Positions 8,039 through 17,812 are shown, counted from the first letter of the stretch. The stretch is DNA of 64,000 nt from Rhodothermus profundi (GCF_900142415.1 NZ_FRAU01000001.1:62001-126000), one strand, 5' to 3'. Numbers and translations are program-made. Notes: a model not told the origin generated them from the sequence alone.

Positions 8039-10736
8039 AGGAAGGAGGAGGAGCGGACAATTCGCCGGTGCGCGGGTCGCGTACCGTGACGGCCGATGCG
8101 CCAGACGGTTGCAGCGTGCCTTTTGCGGCTACTGCCCACTCGGCTACGTTGCCGTCTAAATCATATAGTAGCGGAGCCTCTGGATCTCTGGCATTGCCCG
8201 GTGGACGCGACCCGACGGGCAGGAGCAGCTCGTCGGGGCGAAAGCCAGCCAGCACATCTTCCAGCTGCCGGCGTTCATCGGGGTTGGGCGTATAGCCCAG
8301 CCAGTAAGCCAGCGTATTTTCGGAGGGTCCGGCCTTCTTCTGCAGCGTTTCTAGCTCACGCTTTGTAGGCAGTCGATACGGCTGGCCAGTCTGGCGACGG
8401 AGCCAGGCCACGTAAGCGCGGGCTTCGTCGGCCGTAATGCCGCTGGCCGGGTAGTTTTCGGTGCCTGGAGGTACCGGGTAGTCGGGCTTGAAAGCCCGAA
8501 ACTGCGCGCGGGTAATCTCAAAGCGACTGACCAGAAGCGTGTCGCCCAGCGGGACCATCTCTGGTAGCAACCGTCCCTGATGTTCGACGCCGTAGAGGCC
8601 GTCAGCCGTGCGGGCAATCTGACGGGCCCGCAGACGCAGCGCCAGCGGAGCATCTTCAGGCAGCACGCGCTGGCGCAGACGTTCCGCCATCGACGTGCGT
8701 CCAAACAGATAGGTATCAGCCCAGGCCAGGTCTTCTTCCATTTTACGCCGCTGGTGAGAGGGACGCCGGAAGCTATGGGGTTCGTCAGGATACAGGATAA
8801 AGCGAACCGGGGCCTTGCCTAACTGCTGGAGCGCTCGATAGTGCTGCCATCCCTGCTCGGTAGGTACGGCCGTGTCTTTATCGCCAAAGTGAATCAGCGT
8901 GGGCGTAATGACCCGGTGCAGTCGGAAAAGGGGACTCTTGGCGATGTAGTGATCCAGCCGCTCCCAGGGAGGGCCTCCAAAGTAAGAGTCGTCAAAACGC
9001 ACCCCAAAGGCACAGTTGCCATAGTCGGAGATCCAGTTGACATCGCCAGCACCTGGCATGGCCACCTTGAAGCGCTCGGGATACTCGACCGTCAACGCAA
9101 TGGTCAGAATCGCTCCGTTAGACCAGCCCATCACCCCCAGGGAATCCGGGTCAACCAATCCCTGGGACACGAGATAGTCGATCCCCTGGATAATGTCGGG
9201 CAGTTCCAGTTCATAGTAGCGTCCTTTGATGGATTCGACGAATTCCAGGCCATGGTGACCGCTTCCGTGGTAGTTGGGCCGTAGTACGAAGGCGCCTCGT
9301 TGCGCCCACAGCGGCGGATAGACGGTCCAGTCGGCGCGCCAGGCATCTAGATCAACTCCACTGGGGCCGCCATGAATGACCACCATCAGGGGATAGCGAC
9401 GGCCCGGCCGGTAGTTGAAGGGGTAGTAGAGGATGCCGTTGACCGTGTCGCCTTCAGCGCCTTTCCAGTAGATTACGTCAGCGCGGGGAATGGGGTAGTC
9501 TTTAAGGTACGTGTTGAGTTGCACGAACGGACGGACGTCGCGCAGGCGACCGCGTTGATAGGTCCCCACCAGGTATTGCGGGAGCAAATCGGCTCGTGAA
9601 TACACAAAGGCAATGGTGTGACCATCCGGACCGATTCGAATCGACGTGCTATGGCGCAGACGCGCGTCCAGAACGGGATGGGCGCGCCAGCCGTCGGCCG
9701 TCTTTTCATAAAAGCGGGGTTCCATGCGGGGACCGGCTGCGAGTTGCACATGCACGCCCCCTTCCGTTACCTGATACCCTCCGTAGCCGACACCGGCCTC
9801 CCAGCCCAGCGGGACTTCCCGGTAGGTGCGGCGTGCAACGTCAAAGTAGTAGAGTTTGGTGATGCCAGCTCCCTCGTTTTCCGGATCTGAAGCAAACTCG
9901 TCACTTGCATAAAAGCCCGCGCCATCGCGGGTCCATACAAATCGTTCGGGATCAAAATAGCGTTCAGCAAAAATTTCGACCGTCTCATTGCGATGGAGGT
10001 CCAGCAGATACTGGCGCGGCTGGTGGCGTGCATCAGCATCAACCGGATGCGGATCAATGCTGTAGACAAGGTAACGCCCGCTTGGATCGACAGAAAATTC
10101 CAGAATTTCCCCTTCGTTCTCGGTCAGCCGTTCGATTTTCTTCGAGTCGATAGCGATGCGGAAAAGCCGTACCGGATAGAATTCGGTAGTGTCTTCGATA
10201 GCCTGGGCGTCGTCTTTTCGCTTTTTGCGTAGCTGTTCGTCATAGGTAGGCGTCTCACGTGCAGCGAAGACGAGCCGTGTGCTGTCGAACCAGGCAAAAG
10301 ATTGGACGGGCACGTCCAGCTCGGTGAGGCGATACGGCTCGCCGCCAAAGGTGTCGAGCAGCCAGATCTGGCTCCCCTGCGTCGGGTCATTGCTGTGGAT
10401 CTTTCGGGAGGACAGAAAAGCGATGTAGCGGCCGTCCGGGCTCCATCGGGGCGCACGGTTGTTACCGCTGCGCGTAAGCTGCACCGTCAGGGGCAGACCA
10501 TCGGGACCCTGACGGTCGAGGTAGGTCAAAAACAGATCGGTTTCAAAACGATCCTTGTCGAAGTTGGCCTTGCGTCGCACCCAGACAATGCGCCGGCCAT
10601 CCGGGGCGATTTCCAGGTCCGTGAGTCGTTCCTGCCGCAGGATGTCTTCGATGGTCCAGGTGCGTTGAGGTTGCGTCTGGCCAGGCGCCGCCAGCAGCAA
10701 CCAGCAGATCAAACCAAGGCCCAATTGCCGCGTCAT
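8004..10736 (-). CDS. S9 prolyl-oligopeptidase family peptidase fused to FGE-sulfatase domain
   Basis: A 910-residue protein. Residues 1-21 are a signal peptide. Residues about 25-420 hold the TolB-like beta-propeller repeats (for example RWSPDGRYIAFLSS). Residues about 430-680 form the S9 alpha/beta-hydrolase with triad Ser539 (GWSNG), Asp621 (FGDKDTAVP) and His654 (DEPHSF). Residues about 710-910 carry a formylglycine-generating-enzyme-like domain with the hallmark DLDGNVAEW, RLPTKRELE and a final FIGLRVVL. This second domain has no cysteine, so it cannot work as a Cys-dependent FGE and is probably a binding fold. It should be exported. It lies 33 bp downstream of the lipase gene on the same strand. 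Confidence 0.9.
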   Translation of the reverse strand: MTRQLGLGLICWLLLAAPGQTQPQRTWTIEDILRQERLTDLEIAPDGRRIVWVRRKANFDKDRFETDLFLTYLDRQGPDGLPLTVQLTRSGNNRAPRWSPDGRYIAFLSSRKIHSNDPTQGSQIWLLDTFGGEPYRLTELDVPVQSFAWFDSTRLVFAARETPTYDEQLRKKRKDDAQAIEDTTEFYPVRLFRIAIDSKKIERLTENEGEILEFSVDPSGRYLVYSIDPHPVDADARHQPRQYLLDLHRNETVEIFAERYFDPERFVWTRDGAGFYASDEFASDPENEGAGITKLYYFDVARRTYREVPLGWEAGVGYGGYQVTEGGVHVQLAAGPRMEPRFYEKTADGWRAHPVLDARLRHSTSIRIGPDGHTIAFVYSRADLLPQYLVGTYQRGRLRDVRPFVQLNTYLKDYPIPRADVIYWKGAEGDTVNGILYYPFNYRPGRRYPLMVVIHGGPSGVDLDAWRADWTVYPPLWAQRGAFVLRPNYHGSGHHGLEFVESIKGRYYELELPDIIQGIDYLVSQGLVDPDSLGVMGWSNGAILTIALTVEYPERFKVAMPGAGDVNWISDYGNCAFGVRFDDSYFGGPPWERLDHYIAKSPLFRLHRVITPTLIHFGDKDTAVPTEQGWQHYRALQQLGKAPVRFILYPDEPHSFRRPSHQRRKMEEDLAWADTYLFGRTSMAERLRQRVLPEDAPLALRLRARQIARTADGLYGVEHQGRLLPEMVPLGDTLLVSRFEITRAQFRAFKPDYPVPPGTENYPASGITADEARAYVAWLRRQTGQPYRLPTKRELETLQKKAGPSENTLAYWLGYTPNPDERRQLEDVLAGFRPDELLLPVGSRPPGNARDPEAPLLYDLDGNVAEWAVAAKGTLQPSGASAVTVRDPRTGELSAPPPSFIGLRVVLPRH

Positions 10737-10769
10737 CGTTGCAGAAAGCGTTTTTCTTTATCGGACAGA

Positions 10770-11630
10770 CTAATCTACGAAAGCCGACATTTCAATGGCG
10801 CAGCACAACCGATAGCACAGGTAGCGGAAAAACATTTTTTCATGGAAGCGAGCGCCGGGACCAAGGTGCACGCCAACCTGGCGCAGGTGATCGACCGGAA
10901 GCGTACCCAGAAAGTGCCCCCACCGGGCACTCCGGACCGCGACATACCCGTCATTGAGCCCTTCGTGTCGGTAAATGTAGCGGGCAAGCGGGGCAATGCA
11001 GGGAGTAATAGGCACGTTGGTCCCGGGACCGGCCATACCGGCCCAGGAGAAATAGGGAATGTCGGGACAATCAGGTACTTCCGGGTTGAAAACGTCGGTG
11101 AGGTAGGCTGGTGTCAACTGAGCTACTGCCTCTAGTAGGGCGGCCGGTTCGTCAGGGAGCAGCAGATGGCTGAGGCGTCGGGCCAGGCGATCCAGCCAGC
11201 GTCGGATGACTTTGGGACGCTCCAGGATGAGTTGGGCGAGGGCGGTGCCTCGGTGTGGCGTGGCAATGGTGGTTAACGAAGCGACATGGCGATAGCCGTC
11301 GAGGCAACTGATCAGGTAGCGGGCGTCAAGCCCACCCATGGAGTGTGCGATCAGGTGAGCTTTCGGGGCCCGCGTCTCTTCTAGGATCGTTTGCAGATGC
11401 TGGCGCCAGCGTTCAGCCCGCCGGGCAATCGGGGCGTACGGCGCCACGTTCGGTGCGTAAGCGCGGATGCCGTGCTGGCGCAAATAGGTGGCCACTGGGT
11501 GAAGTTGACTTTTGCGCCAGGGGAAAACCAGGGCCCCCAGGCCATGCATCAGCAAGACGGGATAGTGCAGGGGCACCACCGGGGGATCCGGAAAAGATGG
11601 CGTGCGCAGCCAGGTTGTGGAAGAACCCAT
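10770..11630 (-). CDS. Alpha/beta-hydrolase, triacylglycerol-lipase-like
   Basis: A 286-residue alpha/beta-hydrolase. The oxyanion loop is LLMHGLG near residue 30. The nucleophile elbow is AHSMGG followed by LDARYL, the pattern of bacterial family I lipases. TIATPHRGTALA follows, and a His in the final quarter could complete the triad. No signal peptide is visible from this start, although true lipases of this type are usually secreted, so the protein may act inside the cell. It is probably cotranscribed with the downstream S9-FGE gene (33-bp gap). The substrate cannot be told from the sequence. Confidence 0.82.
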   Translation of the reverse strand: MGSSTTWLRTPSFPDPPVVPLHYPVLLMHGLGALVFPWRKSQLHPVATYLRQHGIRAYAPNVAPYAPIARRAERWRQHLQTILEETRAPKAHLIAHSMGGLDARYLISCLDGYRHVASLTTIATPHRGTALAQLILERPKVIRRWLDRLARRLSHLLLPDEPAALLEAVAQLTPAYLTDVFNPEVPDCPDIPYFSWAGMAGPGTNVPITPCIAPLARYIYRHEGLNDGYVAVRSARWGHFLGTLPVDHLRQVGVHLGPGARFHEKMFFRYLCYRLCCAIEMSAFVD

Positions 11631-11815
11631 AGGGCGGTATCATCATCTTTGCCTGCAGCCTGCATGATAACGATCAAGTTTCCAGGAAGCAAAGCGGCAA
11701 GCGTCTTTATTATGCGCTCTGGCATCTGCTCGTTTGGCCTGCCCTCCAGTGCTACCATATCGCTCGGAGACGCATGAGGGCAATGGGTGCGTAGCCAGAG
11801 AGTGCCTCTTCGGAG

Positions 11816-12436
11816 CTACAGTCCCTGCAGCAGCCAGAGCAGTAAAGCGACGGCAAGGGGGACGCGTACATTGTCATTGAGCGGGAGAGGCAGTACCTCT
11901 AGGATGGTGGCCAGCAAGGCGGCTAAGATGCCATGTCCCATCGGCACAGGAAAAAACCAGGCGGTAAGCAGGGCGGTGCCAAAAAAAGCGAGCGAGCCTT
12001 CGAAGGTCCGATGACTGCCCGGCCAGTAGTGACGCCCGAAGCGGCGTCCCACAATGGCGGCTGCTGCATCGCCAACCATGAACACCGCAAAAGCGGTGGC
12101 GGCTACCGGTAGGGGAAACAATGTAGCGAGCAGGGCACTGGAGAGCAAAACCCAGGTGGCTCCGTTGATCGCAATAGGGCCGCCAGGTGGGGGTAGCTCC
12201 TCGGGACGCATCATGCTGCCAAAGACCTGGCGAATGAGCTGGTGAAAAGCCGGCCACCGGGCCCGTAACAGGTCGGCACCGAGCGCCACCAGGGCCAGAG
12301 GCCAGAGCACCGCCAGGGCGGTCGAACGCGACACCTGGAGCATGCCGACGGGAATGCTTAGCGCCAGCAGGTGTAAAGCCTTGCGGAGCAATTCGCCTCG
12401 ATAGGTCAGGGCGGAGACCGGAGACACGTTTGCCAT
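11816..12436 (-). CDS. Dolichol/phytol kinase-like CTP-dependent membrane kinase
   Basis: A 206-residue polytopic membrane protein with about six hydrophobic segments. It resembles the SEC59/VTE5 family of CTP-dependent polyprenol kinases, related to phosphatidate cytidylyltransferases. Supporting motifs are RKALHLLAL near the N-terminus, GDAAAAIVGRRFGRH near residue 125, HRTFEGSLAFF, and LNDNVRVPLAVALL at the C-terminus. It probably phosphorylates an isoprenoid alcohol (phytol, geranylgeraniol or dolichol-like). The nearby genes do not decide the substrate. Confidence 0.78.
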   Translation of the reverse strand: MANVSPVSALTYRGELLRKALHLLALSIPVGMLQVSRSTALAVLWPLALVALGADLLRARWPAFHQLIRQVFGSMMRPEELPPPGGPIAINGATWVLLSSALLATLFPLPVAATAFAVFMVGDAAAAIVGRRFGRHYWPGSHRTFEGSLAFFGTALLTAWFFPVPMGHGILAALLATILEVLPLPLNDNVRVPLAVALLLWLLQGL

Positions 12437-12572
12437 GGTCCTTTCGGGTCGGTATTGAACCGATCAACGAGACGTCTCCTCTTTCGGTTCGGATGTTGGG
12501 ATTTAACGAAACGGGAACCCACTTGGACATTGGTCAATAGGCTGAACGCTTTCGCACAGACTTCCGATTTCT

Positions 12573-13634
12573 ATGGCAGATTTTCCCGCGCTTCAGAATG
12601 ATCTATTGTTGCGGGCGGCGCGACAGGAGCCCGTCGAACGCACGCCTGTCTGGATCATGCGCCAGGCCGGTCGTTATTTGCCGGAGTACCGAGCGCTTCG
12701 TGCCGACGAGGCCTTTTTCGACGTGGTGCGCACGCCGGCCCTGGCTGCTGAGGTGACCCTGCAACCGTTGCGGCGCTTTCCGCTCGACGCTGCCATCATT
12801 TTTTCGGATATACTGGTTGTGCCGCAGGCGATGGGGCTTCGGGTGGAGATGATTCCAGGGCGTGGCCCGTACTTTCCGGACCCACTTCGGACGGTTGAAG
12901 ACCTGCGGCGGCTCCGGCGGCCAGATGTGCAGGACGCGTTGCACTACATGTTGGAAGCGATTACCCTGACGCGCAAGGCGCTGGCCGGCAAGGTGCCGCT
13001 TATTGGCTTTTGCGGGGCACCCTGGACGCTCATGGCCTACATGATTGAAGGAGGCAGCAGCAAGACGTTTGCGCGGGCTAAAGGCTGGCTTTACCGGCAA
13101 CCAGAGGCCAGCCATCGACTGCTTACGCTGCTAACCGACGTGCTGGTGGATTTTCTAATTGCCCAGATTGATGCCGGCGCGCAGGTCGTGCAGGTGTTTG
13201 ATTCCTGGGCGGGCGTGCTGAGCCCGGATCTGTTCCGTGCGTTTGCGCTTCCGTATTTGCGGCGCATTGGCGAAGCCGTCAAAAAGGCGCGGCCCGAGGT
13301 TCCCCGCATTGTGTTTGCCCGGGGAGCTCACGCATCGCTTGCGGAGCTGGCAGACGGCAGCTATGACGTCGTGGGACTCGACTGGACGGTTGACCCGCGA
13401 CAGGCGCGGAAACTGACGGGCGGGCGTGTGGCGCTGCAGGGCAACCTGGATCCCTGTGCGCTGTACGCCGACCCTGAAACGATTCGTCAATTAACGCACC
13501 AGATGCTGGATGCCTTTGGGCCGCGCGGCCATATCGCTAATCTTGGCCACGGTTTGCATCCTGATCACCATCCCGATCACGTGCGTGCTTTTGTAGAGGC
13601 CGTGCACGACTACGTGCCGGTTACGTCTACCTGA
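12573..13634 (+). CDS. hemE: Uroporphyrinogen decarboxylase
   Basis: A 353-residue enzyme that decarboxylates uroporphyrinogen III to coproporphyrinogen III in heme synthesis. The family signature [18 protein letters not shown] is at residues about 24-41. The catalytic Asp is in IIFSDIL (near residue 75). [17 protein letters not shown] and [12 protein letters not shown] near the C-terminus are also diagnostic. Length is typical. It heads a run of heme genes that continues with hemF, hemH and hemL in this window. It overlaps the convergent histidine kinase gene by 8 bp. Confidence 0.97.
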   Translation: MADFPALQNDLLLRAARQEPVERTPVWIMRQAGRYLPEYRALRADEAFFDVVRTPALAAEVTLQPLRRFPLDAAIIFSDILVVPQAMGLRVEMIPGRGPYFPDPLRTVEDLRRLRRPDVQDALHYMLEAITLTRKALAGKVPLIGFCGAPWTLMAYMIEGGSSKTFARAKGWLYRQPEASHRLLTLLTDVLVDFLIAQIDAGAQVVQVFDSWAGVLSPDLFRAFALPYLRRIGEAVKKARPEVPRIVFARGAHASLAELADGSYDVVGLDWTVDPRQARKLTGGRVALQGNLDPCALYADPETIRQLTHQMLDAFGPRGHIANLGHGLHPDHHPDHVRAFVEAVHDYVPVTST

Positions 13635-15561
13635 TGGCCGGAAGCACAATGGTAAACGTGCTGCCCTGTCCCGGGGCACTTTCTACCTCAATGCGTCCAC
13701 CCATGCGTTCCACAATTTGCCTGGTGATGGCCAGCCCCAGGCCACTGGAGGGTTCGTCGCCTGTAGGTTGAGCTGAAAGGCGCTGGAAGTAGCCAAACAA
13801 CCGCTTACGATCTGCTTCGGTCAAACCAGGACCTTCGTCTTGAACGCTCAACCGCACCGTACTGGTATGGCGATGGAGTCGAACAACAATGCGTTTGCCA
13901 GCAGGCGTAAACTTGAGCGCATTGCTTAGCAGGTTGGCAAGCGCGCGGCGTAGCTGTTCGGGATCGGCTTCCACAAAGCAGGGCATATCCGGAGGCCCTG
14001 CAAAAGTAAGCTGCTGCTGTTTACGCGCAGCGCATAGTTGATAGAAGCGGACGGTTTCGGCTGTCAGGGCGGCCAGGTCCAGACGTGTCCGGCGGAAAGT
14101 GACGCGGCCGCTTTCGAGCGCGGAGGCCGTGATTAACTGCTCAAGGGTATCCAGCATGCGACGTCCGGCCGCTTCGGCCAATTCGAGCAGCTCCTGGTGG
14201 GGACTGGAAGGGGGAAGTTCTTCGCGTACTGTCTGGATCAGCCCCTGAAGGCTGCTCAGCGGATTGCGCAGGTCATGGGCCGTGGCACCCAACAGATGTG
14301 TTTTCAAGGCATTAACTTCTTGCAGGTGCTGCTCGGTTGCTTCGGCGCGGGCCCGGGCCAGCAGGGCTTGCTCGCGTTCGCGCGTGAGCTGGCGAATACG
14401 GGCTCCCAGAGCCAGAGAAAGCAGGAGCGCTTCCGCAGCTGAACCTATTTGAGCGCTATAGCGGGTTGCCGGCAGGACAGGGAGCAGGCCCCACCAGACG
14501 GCTACGTATACTAGCAGGCCCAGTACAAAAGGCAGGGCGGCCAGCAGATAGTAGCGGGCCAGGGGATGTCGCCGGCGGTGCACCTGCCAGGCTGCTCCCA
14601 GGCTAAGCAGGGCTACCGTTGCAGCGAGCAGGGCAGCCATCCGTTCTGCCACAACCCAGTAGTTCAGGAGTCCCATCCATGCAGGCAATGCCAGCGCGCC
14701 CATTAGCATGCGCAGCAAGCGGTGATAGCGCGGCGCATAACGGGCGGTCTCCAGAAAGGCAATCGTAAAGCACAGATAGCTAAGTCCAGCGCCCAGCAGA
14801 AGATAAAAGTCAAGACTGTGCGGGTAGGTGCGGTTGGCAGGCCAGAACAGATCTGCCAGATACCCGGAAGCAGATAGCCAGAACAACGCCAGCAGGGCGG
14901 TCAGCATGACATAGTACAGGTAGCTGCGCTCACGCACCACAAGAAACAGAAACAGATTGTACAGCGCCATGGCTAACAACAGGCCCGCCAGCACTCCCTG
15001 CACGACGCGGTGAGCGCGCTCGGCCGCCAGCGCTTTATCGATGGGATAAAACTGGATGGATATCGGAACACCGGGCGAGATGTAGCTGACGAAGCGGTGT
15101 CGGATGCGCAAATACAACTGCTGGGGGACATCTGGCGGCAGGTGAAGCGACAGATAAGGTGGCCGAAAGACTGCAAGATCCCGTTCCTGAAGCGGCACCT
15201 GATATCCGGTGCGCAGGGTGTCGTGTGGCGGCAGGCGGCCCTCCATGAGCACATAGCCAACTACCTGGTCGACAGGAATCTTGATCAACCAGTGTGAGTA
15301 CCCTGCCGGCGCAACGAGATTCAGGCGAAGCCAGTAAGTGCCAGGAGGTAGATCGGGGTGCAGGTGGCCGGGCGTGGTCCACCGGTCTAGCTGGATTACC
15401 TGAGCGAGCGTCAGGGTATCGGTGGGGTCAATCAGCAGGGAGGTATATTTTTCCTGTACGGTCAACGTTGCGTTACGGTCGAGGCGAAGGATAGGCGTGG
15501 GAGAAGTATCGCGGAAGAGCGGCAAAAAGCAAAGTAAAAGGAATATATATCCGGGCGGCAT
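13627..15561 (-). CDS. 7TM-DISM sensor histidine kinase
   Basis: From the ATG at 15561 ([16 protein letters not shown]) this is a 644-residue membrane sensor kinase. The start was chosen because it gives a clean signal peptide; the frame stays open to 15621. Residues about 25-165 form a periplasmic 7TMR-DISM extracellular domain, about 180-370 are seven hydrophobic segments, and a short coiled coil follows. HisKA is [13 protein letters not shown] with phospho-acceptor His429. The HATPase has LSNALKF (N box), DEGPGL (G1) and GLGLAITR (G2), with no receiver domain. DISM kinases sense small carbohydrate-like or unknown ligands. No response regulator is nearby, so it is an orphan. Confidence 0.9.
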   Translation of the reverse strand: MPPGYIFLLLCFLPLFRDTSPTPILRLDRNATLTVQEKYTSLLIDPTDTLTLAQVIQLDRWTTPGHLHPDLPPGTYWLRLNLVAPAGYSHWLIKIPVDQVVGYVLMEGRLPPHDTLRTGYQVPLQERDLAVFRPPYLSLHLPPDVPQQLYLRIRHRFVSYISPGVPISIQFYPIDKALAAERAHRVVQGVLAGLLLAMALYNLFLFLVVRERSYLYYVMLTALLALFWLSASGYLADLFWPANRTYPHSLDFYLLLGAGLSYLCFTIAFLETARYAPRYHRLLRMLMGALALPAWMGLLNYWVVAERMAALLAATVALLSLGAAWQVHRRRHPLARYYLLAALPFVLGLLVYVAVWWGLLPVLPATRYSAQIGSAAEALLLSLALGARIRQLTREREQALLARARAEATEQHLQEVNALKTHLLGATAHDLRNPLSSLQGLIQTVREELPPSSPHQELLELAEAAGRRMLDTLEQLITASALESGRVTFRRTRLDLAALTAETVRFYQLCAARKQQQLTFAGPPDMPCFVEADPEQLRRALANLLSNALKFTPAGKRIVVRLHRHTSTVRLSVQDEGPGLTEADRKRLFGYFQRLSAQPTGDEPSSGLGLAITRQIVERMGGRIEVESAPGQGSTFTIVLPAIR

Positions 15562-15683
15562 TACGGTACAGCTCCCGCCAGGAGACCGGCTTTGGTGATG
15601 TAATACAGCTCCTACCCGCAACTGAAGCGGAAGGTCCTCGTTGGATAGTTTACCTACGGAGATTATGGAGGGGAAGTGAGACC

Positions 15684-16412
15684 ATGTTGCAGGTAGCGGA
15701 ACTCCCTGTGCTTTACCTGGACAACCACTTGCTGGTTGTCAACAAGCCTGCCGGGTTGCGCAGTCAGGGGGATCGAAGTGGAGCGCCAACTGTACTTTCG
15801 TTGGGGAAGGCGTTGATTAAGGAGCGTTTCAATAAGCCGGGTAATGTCTATCTGGGATTGGTGCACCGGCTGGATGCGCCCGTGTCGGGCGTAATGGTAC
15901 TGGCGCGCACGTCAAAGGCAGCAGCCCGCCTGATGCAGCAATTTCGGGAACGGACGGTGGAAAAGATCTATCTGGCATTGGTAGAGGGCGAACTGGAGGG
16001 AGAGGGGGTCTGGGAGGATTTTATTGCACCGGCGCGCGATCATATGCGACTGGTCTCGGCCGATCATCCCTGGGGTAAGCGGGCAGTGTTGCGCTGGGAG
16101 GCATTGATGACACGTAACGGGCTGACGCTCGTGCGATTGATTCCTGAAACCGGTCGCAAGCACCAGATTCGGGTACAACTGGCTTTTCGGGGATATCCCG
16201 TTCTGGGAGATCGCCGATATCGGGCGCGCCGGTGGTTGGCTCCCGGACAGATGGCGCTGCATGCCTGGAAGCTGTCGGTTACGCACCCGACGCGCCGGGA
16301 ACGCATGCAATGGACGGCTCCAGTGCCCTCCTGCTGGGACAGCGCTTTTCGGCTGAAAGTTGACCGGTTACTGGCTTACCTGGAAGCGTCCGGTCCCGAA
16401 GGCATGCGATAG
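15684..16412 (+). CDS. RluA-family pseudouridine synthase
   Basis: A 242-residue pseudouridine synthase of the RluA class acting on rRNA or tRNA. The catalytic Asp is in VHRLDAPVSGVMVLAR (near residue 60). The protein begins with the YLDNHLLVVNKPAG strand, and RLIPETGRKHQIRVQLA is the C-terminal RNA-binding motif. There is no N-terminal S4 domain, as in RluA and RluC-like short forms, so the target uridine is not predictable. The 3' end overlaps the convergent small gene by 37 bp. Confidence 0.92.
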   Translation: MLQVAELPVLYLDNHLLVVNKPAGLRSQGDRSGAPTVLSLGKALIKERFNKPGNVYLGLVHRLDAPVSGVMVLARTSKAAARLMQQFRERTVEKIYLALVEGELEGEGVWEDFIAPARDHMRLVSADHPWGKRAVLRWEALMTRNGLTLVRLIPETGRKHQIRVQLAFRGYPVLGDRRYRARRWLAPGQMALHAWKLSVTHPTRRERMQWTAPVPSCWDSAFRLKVDRLLAYLEASGPEGMR

Positions 16413-16687
16413 CCCTGCACCGCTTCTGCACAGATAGCCGGTGCGGGCACGACGCAGACCTCGTCTTCACGGAACGGATCGACTACAATGGGGATGTGCT
16501 GGTACGTTTCGAACCGACCAGCACCTCGCTGAAACTGCCGTCCAATGGCCTTGCATAGCCGTCGATAGGCCGCGCGCCCGACTAGGATGTAGCGCGCTTC
16601 ATGTCCAGCTTCTTGAAGCTGCCGCAGACTGTCGTGAATGAACGGCAGCATTTCGTCATCATTCGGCGTATATTCCAGAATCGTCAT
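16376..16687 (-). CDS. Small conserved-looking protein, possible HK97 A-domain fold
   Basis: 103 residues from the ATG at 16687 (MTILEYTPNDDEML); a further ATG at 16696 adds three. An N-terminal acidic helix (FIHDSLRQLQEAGHEA) precedes ARYILVGRAAYRRLC, then an Arg/Gly loop (about 50-60), then HIPIVVDPFREDEVCVVP. That order (helix, strand with ~ILVxxxAYxxL, loop, GIPVVVDP-like strand, short strand) resembles the A-domain of HK97-type capsid proteins, as in truncated 'family 4' encapsulins of thermophiles. This is a pattern resemblance only. It lies between rluA-like and hemF and is transcribed opposite to both. Confidence 0.55.
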   Translation of the reverse strand: MTILEYTPNDDEMLPFIHDSLRQLQEAGHEARYILVGRAAYRRLCKAIGRQFQRGAGRFETYQHIPIVVDPFREDEVCVVPAPAICAEAVQGYRMPSGPDASR

Positions 16688-16716
16688 AAGCCCCAACCTG
16701 TGTGTAGACGTAGGCC

Positions 16717-17697
16717 ATGTTGGACGATCATGCGCGCGTCAACCGGTTACGCGAGGAACCGCGTACCGATATTCCCATGGCGCATCGCGTGCAACGCTTT
16801 GTTGAAGCGCTGCAGCAGCGCATCTGCAAGGCCATAGAAGACGTCGATGGCGCCGCACAGTTTCGCCGGGACTCCTGGAATTACCGCGAAGGGGGCGGTG
16901 GACTGACCTGCGTGCTGGAAAACGGTGCCGTTTTCGAAAAAGCGGGGGTCAACACTTCAGCGATCTGGGGCCAGCTTACAGAGCGAGCAGCTCGGGCTAT
17001 TGGCGTGCATCCGGCTCCGTTTTTTGCGACAGGGCTCTCGCTGGTGATTCACCCGCGCTCGCCTTACGTTCCCAGCGTACACGCCAACTTTCGCTACTTT
17101 GCGCTCGGGGAAGACCTGTTCCATCCGGAAGATCAATGGTTTGGAGGGGGAGCAGACCTGACTCCTTATTATCCCTTTCTGGAGGACGTGCAGCACTTTC
17201 ACCGCGTCTGGAAAGAGGTATGTGATCGGCATCCCGGGGTGGCCGACTATGCGCGCTTCAAGGCAGCCTGTGATGCCTACTTTTATTTGCCGCATCGCGG
17301 TGAGATGCGGGGGGTAGGCGGGATTTTTTATGACTATTTGCGCGACGATCCCGAAGGCGCCTTCTTTTTTACCAGAGAAGCCGGGCGGGCTTTTCTGCGC
17401 GCCTATCTTCCCATTGTTGAACGCCGCAAGGACCTGCCTTATGGGGAGCGCGAACGGCACTTCCAGCTGCTGCGACGGGGACGCTACGTAGAGTTCAATC
17501 TAATCTATGATCGAGGCACGCGCTTTGGACTGGAATCGAACGGGCGTACGGAAAGCATTCTGATGAGTCTCCCGCCAGAAGTTCGCTGGCAGTACGATTG
17601 GCGTCCGGTACCCGGTTCTCCAGAAGAGGCCGCGCTCTGGTTTTTTCAGCCCCGCGACTGGCTGTCGCTCACAGAAGCCGATGTGCCCCAGCCGTAG
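16717..17697 (+). CDS. hemF: Oxygen-dependent coproporphyrinogen III oxidase
   Basis: A 326-residue aerobic oxidase that converts coproporphyrinogen III to protoporphyrinogen IX using O2. Motifs are RRDSWNYREGGGG, FEKAGVNTSAIWG, the signature block VHANFRYFAL then WFGGGADLTPYYPF, and GIFYDYL and EFNLIYDRGT near the C-terminus. Length matches HemF and not the radical-SAM HemN. The ATG at 16717 is used; an in-frame ATG at 16777 (MAHRVQRF) would still keep the fold. Its presence shows heme synthesis under oxic conditions. Confidence 0.97.
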   Translation: MLDDHARVNRLREEPRTDIPMAHRVQRFVEALQQRICKAIEDVDGAAQFRRDSWNYREGGGGLTCVLENGAVFEKAGVNTSAIWGQLTERAARAIGVHPAPFFATGLSLVIHPRSPYVPSVHANFRYFALGEDLFHPEDQWFGGGADLTPYYPFLEDVQHFHRVWKEVCDRHPGVADYARFKAACDAYFYLPHRGEMRGVGGIFYDYLRDDPEGAFFFTREAGRAFLRAYLPIVERRKDLPYGERERHFQLLRRGRYVEFNLIYDRGTRFGLESNGRTESILMSLPPEVRWQYDWRPVPGSPEEAALWFFQPRDWLSLTEADVPQP

Positions 17698-17738
17698 CGT
17701 TGGTTTTTGAAATCTCCGCATGCCGAGGCTGGTGTTAA

Positions 17739-17759
17739 CAATTTGCTAGCAATTTGCTA
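17739..17759. repeat. Tandem direct repeat before inositol-lipid operon
   Basis: CAATTTGCTA occurs twice with an 11-bp period (17739-17748 and 17750-17759), that is, on one face of the helix. It lies 54 bp upstream of the first operon ATG. It could be an activator site or overlap the promoter; nothing else in the 115-bp gap stands out. Confidence 0.4.
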
Positions 17760-17812
17760 ACTTATGGCCGGTTTTATGCGTAAACTGGCGGGGTTTCTGA
17801 CAGTGGGAGTCT

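Noticed and set aside
10302-11135. 277-codon plus-strand frame spanning the lipase and S9 genes
   Set aside because: It crosses two confirmed minus-strand genes and has no motif.
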